From NCBI GenBank assembly GCA_037962975.1, contig CM075669.1:124388501-124452500 (forward strand): a stretch of DNA of 64,000 nt. The letters are read 5' to 3'. The stretch is from Clitoria ternatea (taxonomy: Eukaryota > Streptophyta > Magnoliopsida > Fabales > Fabaceae). The notes under the pieces were generated by a model. It did no database searches. It saw only the letters and a program-made list of their open reading frames with translations, and had not been told where the DNA came from. How positions within the stretch are numbered: the first letter of the stretch is position 1; the number at the start of each line of letters is the position of its first letter. The position numbers and the translations under genes were made by a program. Of the stretch, positions 1 through 11,894 are shown piece by piece.

Positions 1-465
1 TTTAGGTTAGAGAAAGTCTAACCCCTTTCAAGCTCTTATCTCTAGGTGACCATCCCTAGAGTAGCGAGTAGAGACTTATCCAAGTCATTGGTGGCGTCTC
101 CTTATCTTCTTCTATCCTTTTCATCCACCTCCATCCATCTTCCATGTTTTTATGCTTCTGACCATTTTTTGTTAGGTTTAGGGTAACCTTTTCCCTATGA
201 AGAAAGATAGCTAGATCCTCCCTCATCCTATATCAGGTTTCCTCAGCGGACATCTGCTGAAGCAAGGTGTATATTTCCTGCATGGAGAAAGGTGGCTCCT
301 CACCAAAATGAGATGGCTCACCTTGCTCTAGAGGCCCGGTGGGTAATGGCATCTCGGTAGAGAGTAGAGTATGGTCATCTGTCTCTACAAAACAAAAAGA
401 TGTCTTGCTGGTAATGCAGTTTTGATATATTTGGAATGAAGAGTTCATTGGAAGAGAGTCAAGTT
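1..465. other. Unassigned left flank
   Basis: No recognisable gene. A 71-codon minus-strand frame lies at 233-448, with no family I recognise. Read on the minus strand this sequence does not continue the copia integrase that is cut at 27177, so it is not the other half of that target. No tRNA-type primer site is visible beside 466, so I do not read this stretch as the 5' leader of a second element. Confidence 0.4.
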
Positions 466-1266
466 TGTATAATATGAACTCAATACAGTGGATGTGCCAA
501 GTTTAAACACAGAAGTTGTAATATAGTATAGTTATCGTTCCACTGAGGAGGTGTTAGAATGAAGATCTTAGTTTTGAATTAATTTGGCAGAATGTTTTGG
601 TTTTTGTTTTGTTTTGAATGATGTTGAATAAAAAAGTGAATAAATAACAGAGAGTGAAATTCTGCAAAAGATGACAGTGTTGGAAAAATCAGTTTTGTAA
701 AACAGGGATTGGCTTCATCACATCTTCACCTTCTGTAAGCTGCATAAGTTTTTATATAAGTAAATCAAAAAGATAATTTCTACGTCACAATCAAAGTCAT
801 TTGTATCGATCCCTCGACTACAAAATTCATAAGAATGATTTCAAACCGCTGATCCCTCAGTCACTTTGAAATCATCCCAGCATTATCGATCGATTGTTTT
901 GACGTTTATTGCGTTAGACGCCATCCCTGGCTACCTACTCACAACAAGTATTTCTTTCGGATCTGCTTTCAAAAGTCACTTCCCAGCATACTTGAGAAAA
1001 CTTAAAATAAGAAAATAGTGATCAAGTACTTTCAGGCATTAAACGCAGAAGGAAATACAGAAACTTATCAAATCTCATTACTAAATAAAAACTTACAACA
1101 GCATTACTTCAGTGTTGAATGGATTACAGCCAATCCCATAAGGGAGTTTAGTTACTCATGCTTTGCATTTTCACCCCCAAAATATAAATACAAAAGATAA
1201 TGGAAAAGGTTGGATTGTGAGGGAAAATACAGGGGATGAATCTCCTGATGGGTATATTTGCAGCTT

Positions 1267-1275
1267 GATTTATAG
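1267..1275 (-). promoter_or_regulatory. TATA box of left LTR (minus strand)
   Basis: The minus strand reads CTATAAATC here, about 145 bp downstream (in transcription sense) of the dyad array. This is the usual position for the U3/R boundary of a plant LTR. Confidence 0.55.
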
Positions 1276-1417
1276 GAGTTATGGTTCAGCTTCCCTTGCC
1301 CACTTGCGTAGAACCCACGCAGCATCTTTCAGAGACTTGTAGAAACACAAGAAAGTGGGTGAGTTGGCATCGCACCATTGGTGAATATTAAATTGAAAAA
1401 TCCCATACTGCATGAGT

Positions 1418-1905
1418 CACGCTTAAGCTTAGTAGTCACGCTCAAGCGTGAAGGTCCTGGTACTCATTATTTGCCTTCACGCTTACTCCACCTCAGCTAC
1501 GCTCAAGCGTGGCTTCCTTGCCTTCTCACGCTTGCTCCTCGCTTACCCTCGCTCAGGCGCGCTCGGGCTCACGCTTGAGCGCCTCCTTAACCACGCTTAA
1601 GCGTGGTTCTTCTGTTTAGCATACGCTTGATCCACGCTTAATTCCTTTCAGCCACGCTCAAGCGCTCTCGTGTTCACGCTTGAGCGTCCCCTTCTCACGC
1701 TCAAGCGTGGGGGGGGTCTGATGCTACTTGCTGTCCTTCAATCCACGCTCAGGGTCACGCTTGCTCCTCGCTTGGGCGCTCTTGGGCTCACGCTCAAGCG
1801 ACTCATTCCCACGCTTGAGCGTGAGAGGATCCTGAAGCTTCTTTGTTTTCTTTAATTCTTCAACAAGGTTGCGCTTAAGCGTGCTCGAGGTCAAGCTTAA
1901 GCGTG
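1418..1905. repeat. Array of CACGCTYRAGCGTG palindromes
   Basis: At least 14 perfect or decayed copies of a 14-bp palindrome occur. Starts at 1418/1438, 1478/1498, 1527/1548, 1570/1592, 1653/1675/1696, 1789/1810 and 1870/1892 show pairs 20 to 22 bp apart. Variants exchange the two central bases (TTAA, TCAA, TTGA) but keep the arms. The array lies directly upstream of the minus-strand TATA box. Confidence 0.9.
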
Positions 1906-2102
1906 AGGTTCTGATGATGCTGAATCCTCTTGATTTCTTTCAAGCTTTTGGAACCTTTCTTCAATAATTTTTAGAGCAAGCTTAGTTACTTAACACATTA
2001 TTTATAATCAAAATCATGCTTAATTATTTATCAATCTAGTTGAGTTATTCAGAAAATAGGTCCAATTGAGTCATGAATTTAATTATAAAATAAGCACTTA
2101 TC

Positions 2103-2119
2103 ACTTGCCCTCCAAACTC
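2103..2119 (-). other. Polypurine tract next to left LTR
   Basis: The minus strand reads CGAGTTTGGAGGGCAAG immediately before the LTR start TGATAAG, as expected for the plus-strand primer of an Athila element. Confidence 0.6.
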
Positions 2120-2149
2120 GTGAAAGTAGGATCAGGCAAGGGGTGAGGA

Positions 2150-3013
2150 ACAGAAAAACCAGGTATGACTAAACAATAAACATTATGCTTCTTCACAGTC
2201 ATGCCCATATTTATTAATTCACCTATATCTACCCTCTTTGGTTAGTAAAGAAGATTATCCTGCTCTAAATCTATACCTACATACCTTGCTATAGGATTAA
2301 TGTAACTTGCAAGAACAATTTTACCAATAGTGGCATTGCCAACTCGGGAAAATTGGCTACCTAACTATCTAGCAGAGTCAATATGAGTATTATTAATCAT
2401 AGAGTGCAAGAAAAATACCTCAGCTTGTCAGACGGTATCGGGGCTATCATACCTACCAAAAAGGGAGCGGGCCATAAATCGCTGAAGGTATCGAAAAACG
2501 GGATGATGAATGGAGGAAGCTTTAGAAGAGGAAGCATCATAGTTATCCCGTGCACTGGAAATAAAGGACCAAAAGTATCCTGGTCTAAAGTCCTTTGGGA
2601 TGCTAGTAGCACCCCTTAGGGGAAACCATAAATTTCAGTCACCTCATCCATATTCATTTTATAGTCAGTTTGTTCAGCTTAAATGACATTTCCCAACCAT
2701 CAGTAGTTAGGTACCTACTCACCTCCACTGAACTTAGGAATTCTAAAGAGGTACACTTATACACGAGTTCAAACAATTCAATAAAGGAACCCCAACCCAC
2801 ATTTTGACATAAGCGTAATAATGTATCTTCAAAAATTCCCAATTCCATCAAAGTGTCTTCATAGAAAAATCTAGAGGGAATAAGTTCTCTATTCAATAAA
2901 GATTCCAACCTCACCTTTTGCCCCTCCGATGAACATTCAATATCATTCAAATTAGAGTAGTTAGAAGACTTACCCTTGGTCTTCCTTTTCTTGGAGGGAG
3001 TCTTAGGTGCCAT
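2150..3013 (-). pseudogene. Athila env-like ORF3 (broken)
   Basis: The frame opens with MAPKTPSKKRK at 3013 and runs 119 codons to 2654. It contains a stretch typical of the Athila third ORF (plant transposon protein/ATHILA ORF-1 type), with GWGSFIELF, EFLSS and GWEMSFKLN. A frameshift near 2650 moves it to another frame (MNMDEVTEIYGFP), followed by a stop. More of the protein (IARYVGIDL and LINMGMTVKKH) can be followed with several breaks down to about 2150, just before the polypurine tract. The function of this protein in Athila is not established; a membrane-protein (env) role has been proposed. Here it is dead. Confidence 0.65.
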
Positions 3014-3976
3014 GGAGTTGAATAAAAGCTTGGAGATAACCTAATAAAACCATACAAAAAGGGTTAAAAAGCATTCTAATTCAGGCTCCAAAGTTTTGCA
3101 TCATGATAAGAAACAACACCTATATAATCTCATACATTCATGGCATGTAATAGAGAAACGGACATATATGAATAACTAAATACCATGAGAGATGAACTAG
3201 ACCAAATGCATATTCAAATCATGCAACAATTCAAGAATTTTGTCTCTTGGGCATTTCATCAAACACTTGGTGGGCACTAAATAAATGAGTACCAAATGCA
3301 ACATTCAAGAGCAATGCTTCTACTCATCAAGTTCAATAGCCACAATAAATAAACAATTTCAGAATTTAATCCACTTATCAAACATTCAATCACCACCAAA
3401 GATCAAAATTTACACAAAAACACAAATGGGGTACATGAAAAGGTATGAACACTAGATAAAGTTCATGAAGATTTAGTGTTACCTATTTGGTTTTATAGCA
3501 TTCAATTTCATCACCAAGCAATTAGGGAAAACTTAAATGAATTAAGAATTTCATGCTAAATCCCTAAAATTTTAGAAACCCCTAAAAACCCAATGAGAAA
3601 CCCCAAACTAATGAGAAAAAGTAGAATTCTTACTTGATTTAGAGAAGAGGAAAGATGATTCAAGTAGCAAGATGATGAAGATGCAAGGAGATTGAGAGGA
3701 GTTTAAGTTTCTCAAGTGGTTTGGTGGGTATTTTCAAAAGGTATAAATGAAGAAAACAAGAAGGCAATGCATAAAAGAGAGGTACTACGGCATGGGGTGT
3801 TTAAAAACATGAAAACCCCAACGCTAGGCCGAACCACGGCCAGTGGTGAATAACCACGGCCCTTGGTGTGTTCTATTTTAGCCCAGATTTTAAAATGCAA
3901 ACAGCCCATGATACCTTATGGCAACCACGACCAGTGGTTGCCTCTGTTTCGTGGCCAAATATTCTTAAAATGCAGG
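3014..3976 (-). other. Spacer between pol and ORF3 of element A, left part
   Basis: No gene is seen. It is the non-coding leader of ORF3 in the minus-strand element and carries the dyads at 3832-3939. It is cut at 3976 by the CACTA insertion and continues at 11452. Confidence 0.6.
3832..3939. repeat. AACCACGGCCAGTGGTT dyads, left half of array
   Basis: A 17-bp interrupted palindrome (arms AACCAC and GTGGTT) starts at 3832 and 3852 (20 bp apart) and at 3923, which has a decayed partner near 3903. The array resumes beyond the CACTA element with 11470/11490 and 11561/11581, both 20 bp apart. The same motif is in the right LTR of A (26781-26939). Confidence 0.85.
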
Positions 3977-4390
3977 CACTAGTGGAAAAAATAGATATAA
4001 TCACGGTTAAAAATGGCCTTTAATCACGGTTAAAGAACCGTGGTTGTTGCAGTCGTGGTAGTAAATGAGGGCCTTTAACCACGGTTAACAACCGTGGTTA
4101 TAAATTACATCTAACCACGGTTAGGAACAACTGTGACTATAACTGACTATGTATATTCACGATTGTCGATTATAACCGTGAATAGAACAGACAATTTATA
4201 TTCACGGTTATAGTAGAAACCGTGGATAAAGAACATCTATATTCACGGTTATTTAGCACAACCTTGAATATAAGTAGTAAAAAAAATTCACTTACAGACT
4301 ATGTATAATCACGGTTATGGTAGTAACCGTGGATAAATAGGGTCTATAATCACGACTGTTATCATAACCGTGAATAAATACTATGGTTTT
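3977..4390. repeat. CACTA left subterminal repeat region
   Basis: Many direct and inverted copies of a 10 to 12-bp motif around ATCACGGTTA or TTCACGGTTAT and its complement AACCGTG occur over about 400 bp. In En/Spm elements such repeats bind the element-encoded TNPA-type protein; that role is known for the family and inferred here. Confidence 0.9.
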
Positions 4391-4645
4391 TTTTTAATAT
4401 GGTTTCTGTTTTATTGTTTTCCAAACTTGCATTCAGACAACCAGCACAATATACAGTATCCCAGCATATCCAGCAACAAACAATATATAAAAAGAATGGT
4501 ATATATATAACAATTAATTTGATATGAATTTATTACAACCTAAAAATAAAACTATATACAATTCAGATGAATGTAACCTAATAAAATGTAAACCCTCAAT
4601 CCTACACTAGATACATATTTAAGAGAATAAAGATCCTATATCTAG

Positions 4646-7600
4646 CTAAGTTCTTTTGCTGATTTCAATGAAGTATGAGGCCCATTGCTTTCTAACATTA
4701 TCTACAAGTGTCTTAGAGAAGTATGACCGGTCCTGGAAGTACTGCAAACAATGCACAAAACAATTAGAACAAAAGCTATATTTATTACATGAAATTGATG
4801 AAATTGTTAAAAAAGTAGTCCAAATGATGAGACTTACATCTGTCCATCCATCTACTAAATGTTGTTGGACGATGGTCAGCATGGTAAGCATAACGTAATA
4901 GGCACACTCTAAGGTACCCTTCTGCCTGTAAGACTACAATGGACATAAAGTATAGAATAAGTGAATTTACAAATTAAAAAATATATATTGAAGATTTGAA
5001 TGAATACGATTGACTTACTTTTGGGTGCACCCACGCAACTTTTCTTTTGATGCACTTATTTCCAACCAGTAGATTGTATCCAACCACCGCCCTATGTCAA
5101 ACAAAACACAATATAAGTTAGAATCGTATAGTTCTAAAAATGATGTAATCGAATTTGTACTTATTTTTTAGGGATTAACTTACCCGTCTACTATATTTTT
5201 CAGGTCTTGTGGAACTGCCCGATGCAAAGTATCAAAGTACAGAGCAAGATAGTCCTGGGGACAAATCACCACAAGCGTCTAGTGAGCGCTGCAGTTACCA
5301 GTGATAAGTGAGACTTCAAAATGCAAAAATTAATGACAATAATTATGGAATAGAATATTACCCTTTATCATAGGGGCCCATGTATACAGTCTTCCTAGAC
5401 TCAAACATCCAATTCTGGATGTATGCCTGGGCTTCCTGCGTGGTGTTTCCTTGCTTCTGTATGAGAGAGGGCTCTAAGAAACCATAAGTTCCTTGGAAAC
5501 CCAAGTCCACACAGAGTTTTGTCAGAAACCTAAACATGTTAAGACTTGGTTAGCGACAAATAACTTGTATAATGAAAAAATTGGACAAAAAACGATATAC
5601 TTACAGCTCCCACAGCTGAATGATAGAGATGTTCAGCATCGACGTCCCCGAAATAATCTCACACATGTCAGAATGTGTAATGTAAAGTGGTACTGCACTT
5701 GGACGGCCGAACACTAGTGGCTCCCATGGGACCTGAACAGTCTCCTCTCCTTGCTCATACCCGATGCGCCATAGCATCCGGATGGGATCGTCGGCCGGGT
5801 CTGGCCTCTTCAATGCCTGTTCCTATTGAACAATTGACAACCATCACAGTTTGTACCATAATTGACAATATAACAAAATTAGTTAGTGTTTAAGATTTTT
5901 ACCTGTCCAGGGGCAACCGTCAGAAGTCTGTTGGGCCACATCAGAAAGTGGCCCACTGCCTGACCGACGGTCTTCACCTCTGGAGTTGCCACTGGCACAG
6001 CAGCATCCTCCTCGAGGACGAGCACAACAGAGACCCTGGACATACCATCAGGTAATTTCTGATGGTGAACTACAGGGCCTAAGTTGTAGACCATGCCAGT
6101 GGTAACTGGCTCCTCCAACCCGTCAATGAACAGGTCATATTGACGAGTATCTAGTGGCTCGACCCCATCATCGTCAAGGTCAGCCGCAGCGCCGACCCCT
6201 TAGTGCTAACCCTCTGTACCTACATATTTACACATCAAGCAGAAGTTATTCAACAATGAAAGAAAGTGATTACAAACAATAAAACCGAGGAAATTGAATA
6301 AGGAATCTAACCTGTGGGTCGCTAGCTAGTGCAGTAGTCTCCTGGTGGTGGTTGAGTGAGGCCTTCATCTCCTCCCTGAATCGGGCCATCTCCTAGTGGA
6401 GCCTAGATATCTCCTCCTAACACTCAGCCTTCACAACAGCGACCTTCTGCTCCACCAACTTCTCAAAGGAGGGGGCACGGTCGGGAGCACCGTAATAACT
6501 ACGGAGGCCTGTAAAATGTGAATGATTAGCCCATAATTGTTTAACAGATAACAAAATGAAAGGATACACTTATTTATAACTTACCTACACCTCGACCAAT
6601 AGCACGCACTCTTCTTGGGTGCTCTGGCCTGCTGATGGTGGTAGTCAAAATATCCTTCCTACCATGGGCTACGAAAGACCCTTGGGTTGATTGCTCAACC
6701 AAGGAATCCTAAAACCAAACAAGTTAGTATTCACTTCCTTCACGTAAACCAAAAAACAAACACTGATACAAGGGGAATACTTACTATCCGTGAGGCGACC
6801 TCCTGAGCTTGTGAGGAAGTGTATTCCCCACTCTTCTTGATCCTGGCCTGCTTACATTTGTCGTGGCGTGTAGGAGGGGAAGGGGGATCCACAATACTAG
6901 TGTCAGGCTGGCTAGTCTGACACTGACTCAGCCTCTCCTGGGCCAGTCGCTCCTCCAACCTACGGTAACCCCCACATGACAGTGTGTGGGGGCAGTCATT
7001 CAGCTTCCTAATGTCCTGGGCTTTTGATCTGACCGCCTACAATAAGAAAGAAAAATATTCAGAGTTAGCCATTTAAATTATACATAATTTAATCATTTAA
7101 AAACCAATGTACCTGAAACCGGTCAGAATGCCTAGATGCAACGAAAGCATCCCAAGTCTCTTAATCAATAAATGGATATTTCTCTCCAGGGAACTGTCCT
7201 CGGTCCTCCCCGAATACATACCTACAATTCAGGTACATTTAAAGTAAGGATTAGTACAATTTGGCAAAGAGTTGATTAAGAATTTAGAGTCTAAATATAC
7301 CTCCTGGTGAGTATCGATTTGAACGACCTCTATCGCTCAGCCATAATACTAAGGATCTTCCTCCTCGCTATGTCATGTGATGGTATGTCAAAAGAATCCT
7401 ACATGAAAGGAGTTAGTCCATAAAGGAGTCCTTATTATGAATTACATGAAATAATACACTAAAATAAAACTTAAATGATATCTAAGTTACTAGAATATCA
7501 CTCCATATCTGGTTCTTTACCACCTTCTCGACATTATCCCAGTCGGGGATAATGATGGACACCTTCGACCGAGCCATGACTGCCAAATAACTGCTAAACT

Positions 7601-7775
7601 TCACGTCATTTAGTCCTCCAAATCTACCAGTGTTGACATCCATGTCAACACGTAACCTCTCTCCCCTGTGACACCTAAGTGCAACGTCTGCCATCCGGGT
7701 AACACCTCTGCTTCTCCGAGCAGAGGAATCAGTGGCCTGTGAGTCAGACCTAGAGCGTCCATCCTGGTCAGCCAT
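4646..7775 (-). pseudogene. CACTA second gene: TNPA-like protein with Ulp1-type protease domain
   Basis: A multi-exon minus-strand gene starts at MADQDGRSRSD (7775). Exon-like blocks in order are KVSIIIPDWDNVEK (7482-7560); FDIPSHDIARRK near 7390; YVFGEDRGQFPGEKYPF near 7190; SCGGYRRLEERLAQ near 6970; and KRPDPADD...LWRIGYEQGEE near 5800. These fit the plant En/Spm transposase (Ptta) family. The 3' part gives GFLEPSLIQKQGN (near 5450), TLVVICPQDYLAL (near 5250) and GTLECAYYVMLTM (near 4900), the last with the expected catalytic cysteine, so the C-terminus is a C48/Ulp1-like cysteine protease. In-frame stops (AER stop RSF near 7340 and FID stop ETW near 7160) mark it as broken. Exon borders are my estimates. 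Confidence 0.7.
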
Positions 7776-7803
7776 GAGTATCTGTCTAATATGGCAGGTC
7801 AAA

Positions 7804-9321
7804 AAACACTGACTTTTTCCTCCAGTTGTTTTGTGTCAGGTGCTATTTTTCACACTTAACAAATTACAAGTTGACGTCTTTCACCTTTTCATATGCCTGG
7901 TGACCAGATAGTGGTGGAGGAGCCATTTCAAAATCTTGGGCACCGTTAAACGACTTCTTCAACCTCCGAAATGGATGATTCACTTTAAGAAACCTTCGAT
8001 GTCAAAGATAAACATTTTTCCTACCATGATGCAACCGCACAGAACTAGTCCCCTCCTCACATACTGGACAAGCTTTATGACCCTTCACGCTGTACCCGGA
8101 TAAGTTACCATACACTGGAAAGTCATTGATCATGCAAAATAGCATGGCACACAATTTGAATGACTGCCCGGTAAACCCGTCTTCCCACAACCTTTTAAGG
8201 TCTTCAACCAATGGAGTTAAATATACATCAACGTCGTTCCCCGGTTGTCGTGGACCAGAAATCATCATTGATAACATGACATATTTCCGCTTCATGCACA
8301 ACCATGGCGGCAAGTTGTAAACAAACAATAAAACAGGCCACGAACTATGGTTTGTGCTCAGGTTCCCAAACGGGTTCATGTCGTCTGTGGCTAGTGCAAG
8401 CCTAACATTTCTTGGTTCATGGGCAAATTCTAGAAAAATCGTATCCATTTTCTTCCATTGCGATCCATCGGCCGAATGCCTAAGTAGTCCATCAACAACC
8501 CTTTCATCAGCATGCCATCTCATAAGTTTTGCATCATCTGCATTGGCAAACAGATGCTTTAGTCTTGGAACTATAGGCAGATACCACAACACCTTTGCAG
8601 AAGACCCTTTAGTGCATACCTCATCCAAATCCGCCTCTTTCTTCTTATACCGTGACACCCCACACCTAGGACATCGATGCAACATTTCTAACTCACCCCA
8701 AAATAATACACAATTATTTGGGCATGCATGTATTTTCTCATACTCTAAACCCATAGGACACAACACCTTTTTGGCCTCATAGTTACGATTCGGCAAGGTG
8801 TTTCCAGTTGGGAGCATTTCTTTCAACAACTTCAGTAAGTCAGTGAAACTTTTATCCGTCCACCCGTTTATGGCCTTCAAATTAAACAATCGCAAAACTG
8901 CTGATAACCTTGTGAAATTGACGTAGTTTGGATACAACGACTGCTCATAGTCCTCACACAGAGTCGTATATACATGAGCTTTCTTAAAACCTTCTACCCC
9001 CACATCATGGATCATATCCTTGAGTCGGTCATCCATGTCGACATCGGTGTCATGCATCTAGCTTCGATTTTCAGTTTGAGAGCTGTTACTTGGCACCACC
9101 ACATCTTCACCATGCCATATCCAACGCGTATAACTATACAGAAAACCGTCACACAGTAGATGTTCTCGCACCTCTTCCAAGTCTACCTGACGCAGGTTCA
9201 AGCATTTAACACAAGGGCAAAAATACTTTCCATTCACCTCCACTGCATTCCTCGCTACGAATTCTATAAATGATTCAACTCCCCCTCGTACTCTAGACTT
9301 AGGCGTGATGTGGTTATCCAA
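7804..9321 (-). pseudogene. CACTA TNP2-type transposase, C-terminally truncated
   Basis: The frame begins MDNHITPKSRVRGGVESF at 9321 and shows a transposase-associated N-terminal domain with a cysteine cluster (CPCVKCLN). After an in-frame TAG at 9058 it continues from 9057 to 8002 with tnp2-family blocks: LFNLKAINGWTDKSF, CPNNCVLFWGE, CPRCGVSRYK, RWHADER and GHKACPVCEE. A TGA at 8002 is followed, still in frame, by HRRFLKVNHPFRRLKKSF and, after two more stops, SVFFDLPY. There the homology ends abruptly, 29 bp before the start of the second gene. The usual second half of TNP2, which follows the LPYW block, is missing. Substrate in intact relatives is the CACTA end; this copy cannot encode a working enzyme. 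Confidence 0.85.
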
Positions 9322-10914
9322 CTCTGATCCATACCAACTGTTTACAAGGTGCTATGATCAATCTCACTTTTTCCACAAGGTGGTGGTCCTATACCCATTC
9401 AGGATGACAATTGTTTTTATACTTCATTCATATATACAGGTTAGGAGTTATTTTAAAATTTGATGAAATTTCGGTAGCATTTCGCATTGGTCTCTAAGTA
9501 CACAAAATGAGAATGGTCAAATCAAATTCAACCACCATCAAATATGCACCCAGAGAACAACACAAAATACAAGTTACCAAAAGTTTATCAAATTTTAAAA
9601 TAACTCCTAACCATACTAGAATGACGTATAAAAAATAATTGTTCATCCCAAACTGTCTAAACAGACAATTCAAGATTCAACACAAACGATGAAATTAATT
9701 AATTTAATGACCATTTGTGTCGAATCTCAAATGGGGAACTACGGTTCACTCATACACAGTAACTTTCATTGTAATTAACAACCACACATATATAACAGCA
9801 ATAAAAATAACATATAAGAGCAACCAACAAAAACAGCACAAAGGTTAATTTGGTCCCGAATTGAACCATGATCAGCATTCAGTGGTCACGGTAGGGACCA
9901 AGTATTGTTGCGGGGGTAGATTAGTCATACCAAATCAACAATAATGTTAATTTTAATACTTAACTAACAAAATAAACGGGTCAATCCCTCCCTAATTGAA
10001 ATATTCGTTTGGTTTGTGTAATACTTAACTAATGTTAATTTTAATTTTTTGGAGAACTTGCCCAATCAACTAGCGTGTAATGTAATAGGAAGATTAATTT
10101 GGTGGATTAAAATTGGGTAAGGGGGCAGTTATGAACACCCCTTTTTCAAGGCAGAGATATTCTACTTAAATTAGGCCAATGGACAGTTAAGGATGGGAGC
10201 CAAATTTCTGTTTTAGGCACAGATGGCTATTGAATGATGCACTTTGTTATGAACATCCAAACTGCTAGAATGATTCTGCTATAAAGTTATCCTCATTTAT
10301 AAATCAATCTACCCATTCTTGGAATCTCTCAAAAGTTTGTCAAATTTTACCATAACATAACTAGTTACCTACCCTCCAAACCCCTATTAGGATGACTACA
10401 AGCACGAATCGTTTAAGGTGGCCCTATACTAAAGAAAGGGAGTATACAGTGAAGTCTGGTTATAAAGCTATTCAAAACGACAATCCAAAAACAGCATGCG
10501 TTCTCACTTTCTCATCCCAACAACAGAAGTATTATTAACATACCAAACAGGGATCAATAAAAATAGTGACGAGCAAAAACAGGGAACTTACAAAACAATG
10601 CAGCACCACTGGGACAAGCACAGAGCACACTGGGACAAGAATCGAGCAAGAAGAAGGCAACAACAGCAACGACCACACTGGGACAGATGGGGAAGATGAG
10701 AAATAGCTCGAGTGAAGAAGGAGAAAGTGGAAAACCAAAAAACAGGGACGACTTACCAGACAGGGACGACTTAACAGCTCGAGTGAAGAAGGAAGTGAAC
10801 GGAGAAGCCTACGACCAGCAAAGAGGAGGACAGAGAAGAAGACGACAACCAACGCGAAAGAAGAAGAGAAAGTGAAAAAAGGATGAAAGGCGCGGCTTTT
10901 GAAGTTTTAGAAAG
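9322..10914. other. CACTA non-coding 5' region
   Basis: No gene recognised. Short open frames at 10496-10875 are of low complexity (AG-rich) and have no recognisable domain; they may be transcript leader of the minus-strand genes. Confidence 0.4.
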
Positions 10915-11451
10915 GATGTATATTCACGGTTCCCTTTGAAACCGTGAATATATTACACATATATTCACGGTTGAGCAAACAACTGTGGATAAATGTTAAC
11001 TCTATCACCACGGTTACGACCCCAACCGTGGATAAATATTAAATCTATAATCACAGTTATATATACAACCGTGGATATATAGTACCCAGTAATTAAACCC
11101 TAAAACCTGAACTATATATCCACGGTTGGAAATACAACCATGATTATAGACATCAATATATATCCATGGTTAACATCATAACCCTGATCATACCCATGAA
11201 TATATAGTCACGGTTGTGTACACAACCGCGGATATATATTTCAGGTACTATATATCCACGGTTGACTCCTCAACCGTGAATATATATTGACATGTACGAT
11301 CACGATTATGATGTTAACCGTGGATATATAGTTTTCTCTGATTGTATCATTCACCTTATAATTTTAAAAATGCCACCGCGCATGTTCTTATCACTAATCC
11401 ACTACAACCCGTGAATATATCCCGTTCTTATATCCAATTTTTGCACTAGTG
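10915..11451. repeat. CACTA right subterminal repeat region
   Basis: Copies of TATTCACGGTT and TATCCACGGTT alternate in both orientations with AACCGTGGATA and AACCGTGAATA, matching the left end. They run up to the terminal CACTAGTG. Confidence 0.9.
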
Positions 11452-11890
11452 AGGGGAAATTCTAGAGCTAACCATGGCCAGTGGTGGCTAACAACGACCA
11501 GTGGTTCTCACTGTTTCGTGCCCAAAAATTCAATGTTTTCAGTAGAAAAAGCGTGGGTCAAACCACTACCAGTGATGGATAACCACAGCTACTGGTTTGC
11601 ACTATTTTTCACCCAGAATACAATTATACATTCATGAAAATTATTGGGTTAAACCACTACTTTTAATCCAAAAATTATGTCAAGTAACCCAATTTAAAAC
11701 GCCTCCTTTTGATTCTAACCAAATCATGCAAAATGGTGATTAATTCAAATATCTTACTCCCCAAAAGGCAAATCAAAATATTTTTGTGTTTATTTTAATT
11801 TTTACACTAAACATGCAAGCAAACAAATTCATGTAAAACAATTGAAATAAAATGACAAATGGGGTTACCTCCCCAACAATGCTAAGTTTA
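11452..11890 (-). other. Spacer of element A, right part, with dyads
   Basis: This resumes the ORF3 spacer after the CACTA insertion, beginning with the duplicated AGG. Dyad pairs start at 11470/11490 and 11561/11581. No gene. Confidence 0.7.
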
Positions 11891-11894
11891 ACGT

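Larger units (their letters stand above)
466..2102 (-). repeat. Left LTR of element A (subfamily Y)
   Basis: The right edge is firm: on the minus strand a polypurine tract is followed at 2102 by TGATAAGTG, the same LTR start as the right LTR of A. The left edge at 466 (tgtataat) is a best guess. It rests on the TG...CA rule and on the phrase tatcgttccactgagg, which lies 50 to 110 bp from the end of related LTRs here. The LTR holds a dense array of CACGCTYRAGCGTG dyads and a minus-strand TATA box. No sequence match to the LTR at 25793-27176 was seen beyond the tip. Confidence 0.65.
3977..11451 (-). mobile_element. CACTA (En/Spm) DNA transposon
   Basis: The element starts CACTAGTGGAAAAA and ends TTTTTGCACTAGTG, an inverted terminal repeat with the diagnostic CACTA core. 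It is flanked on both sides by AGG (3974-3976 and 11452-11454), the 3-bp target duplication of this superfamily. Both ends carry dense subterminal repeats. Inside, on the minus strand, are a truncated TNP2-type transposase gene (7804-9321) and a second gene ending in a Ulp1-like protease (4646-7775). Both contain stops, so the copy is non-autonomous. It is inserted in the ORF3 spacer of Athila element A. Total length is 7475 bp. Confidence 0.95.

Noticed and set aside
3545..3605. Interstitial telomere-like CCCTAAA words
   Set aside because: Only scattered, imperfect words in an AT-rich spacer; no tandem array.
10496..10875. AG-rich open frames in both strands of the CACTA leader
   Set aside because: Low complexity, no domain, and open on both strands because of biased composition.
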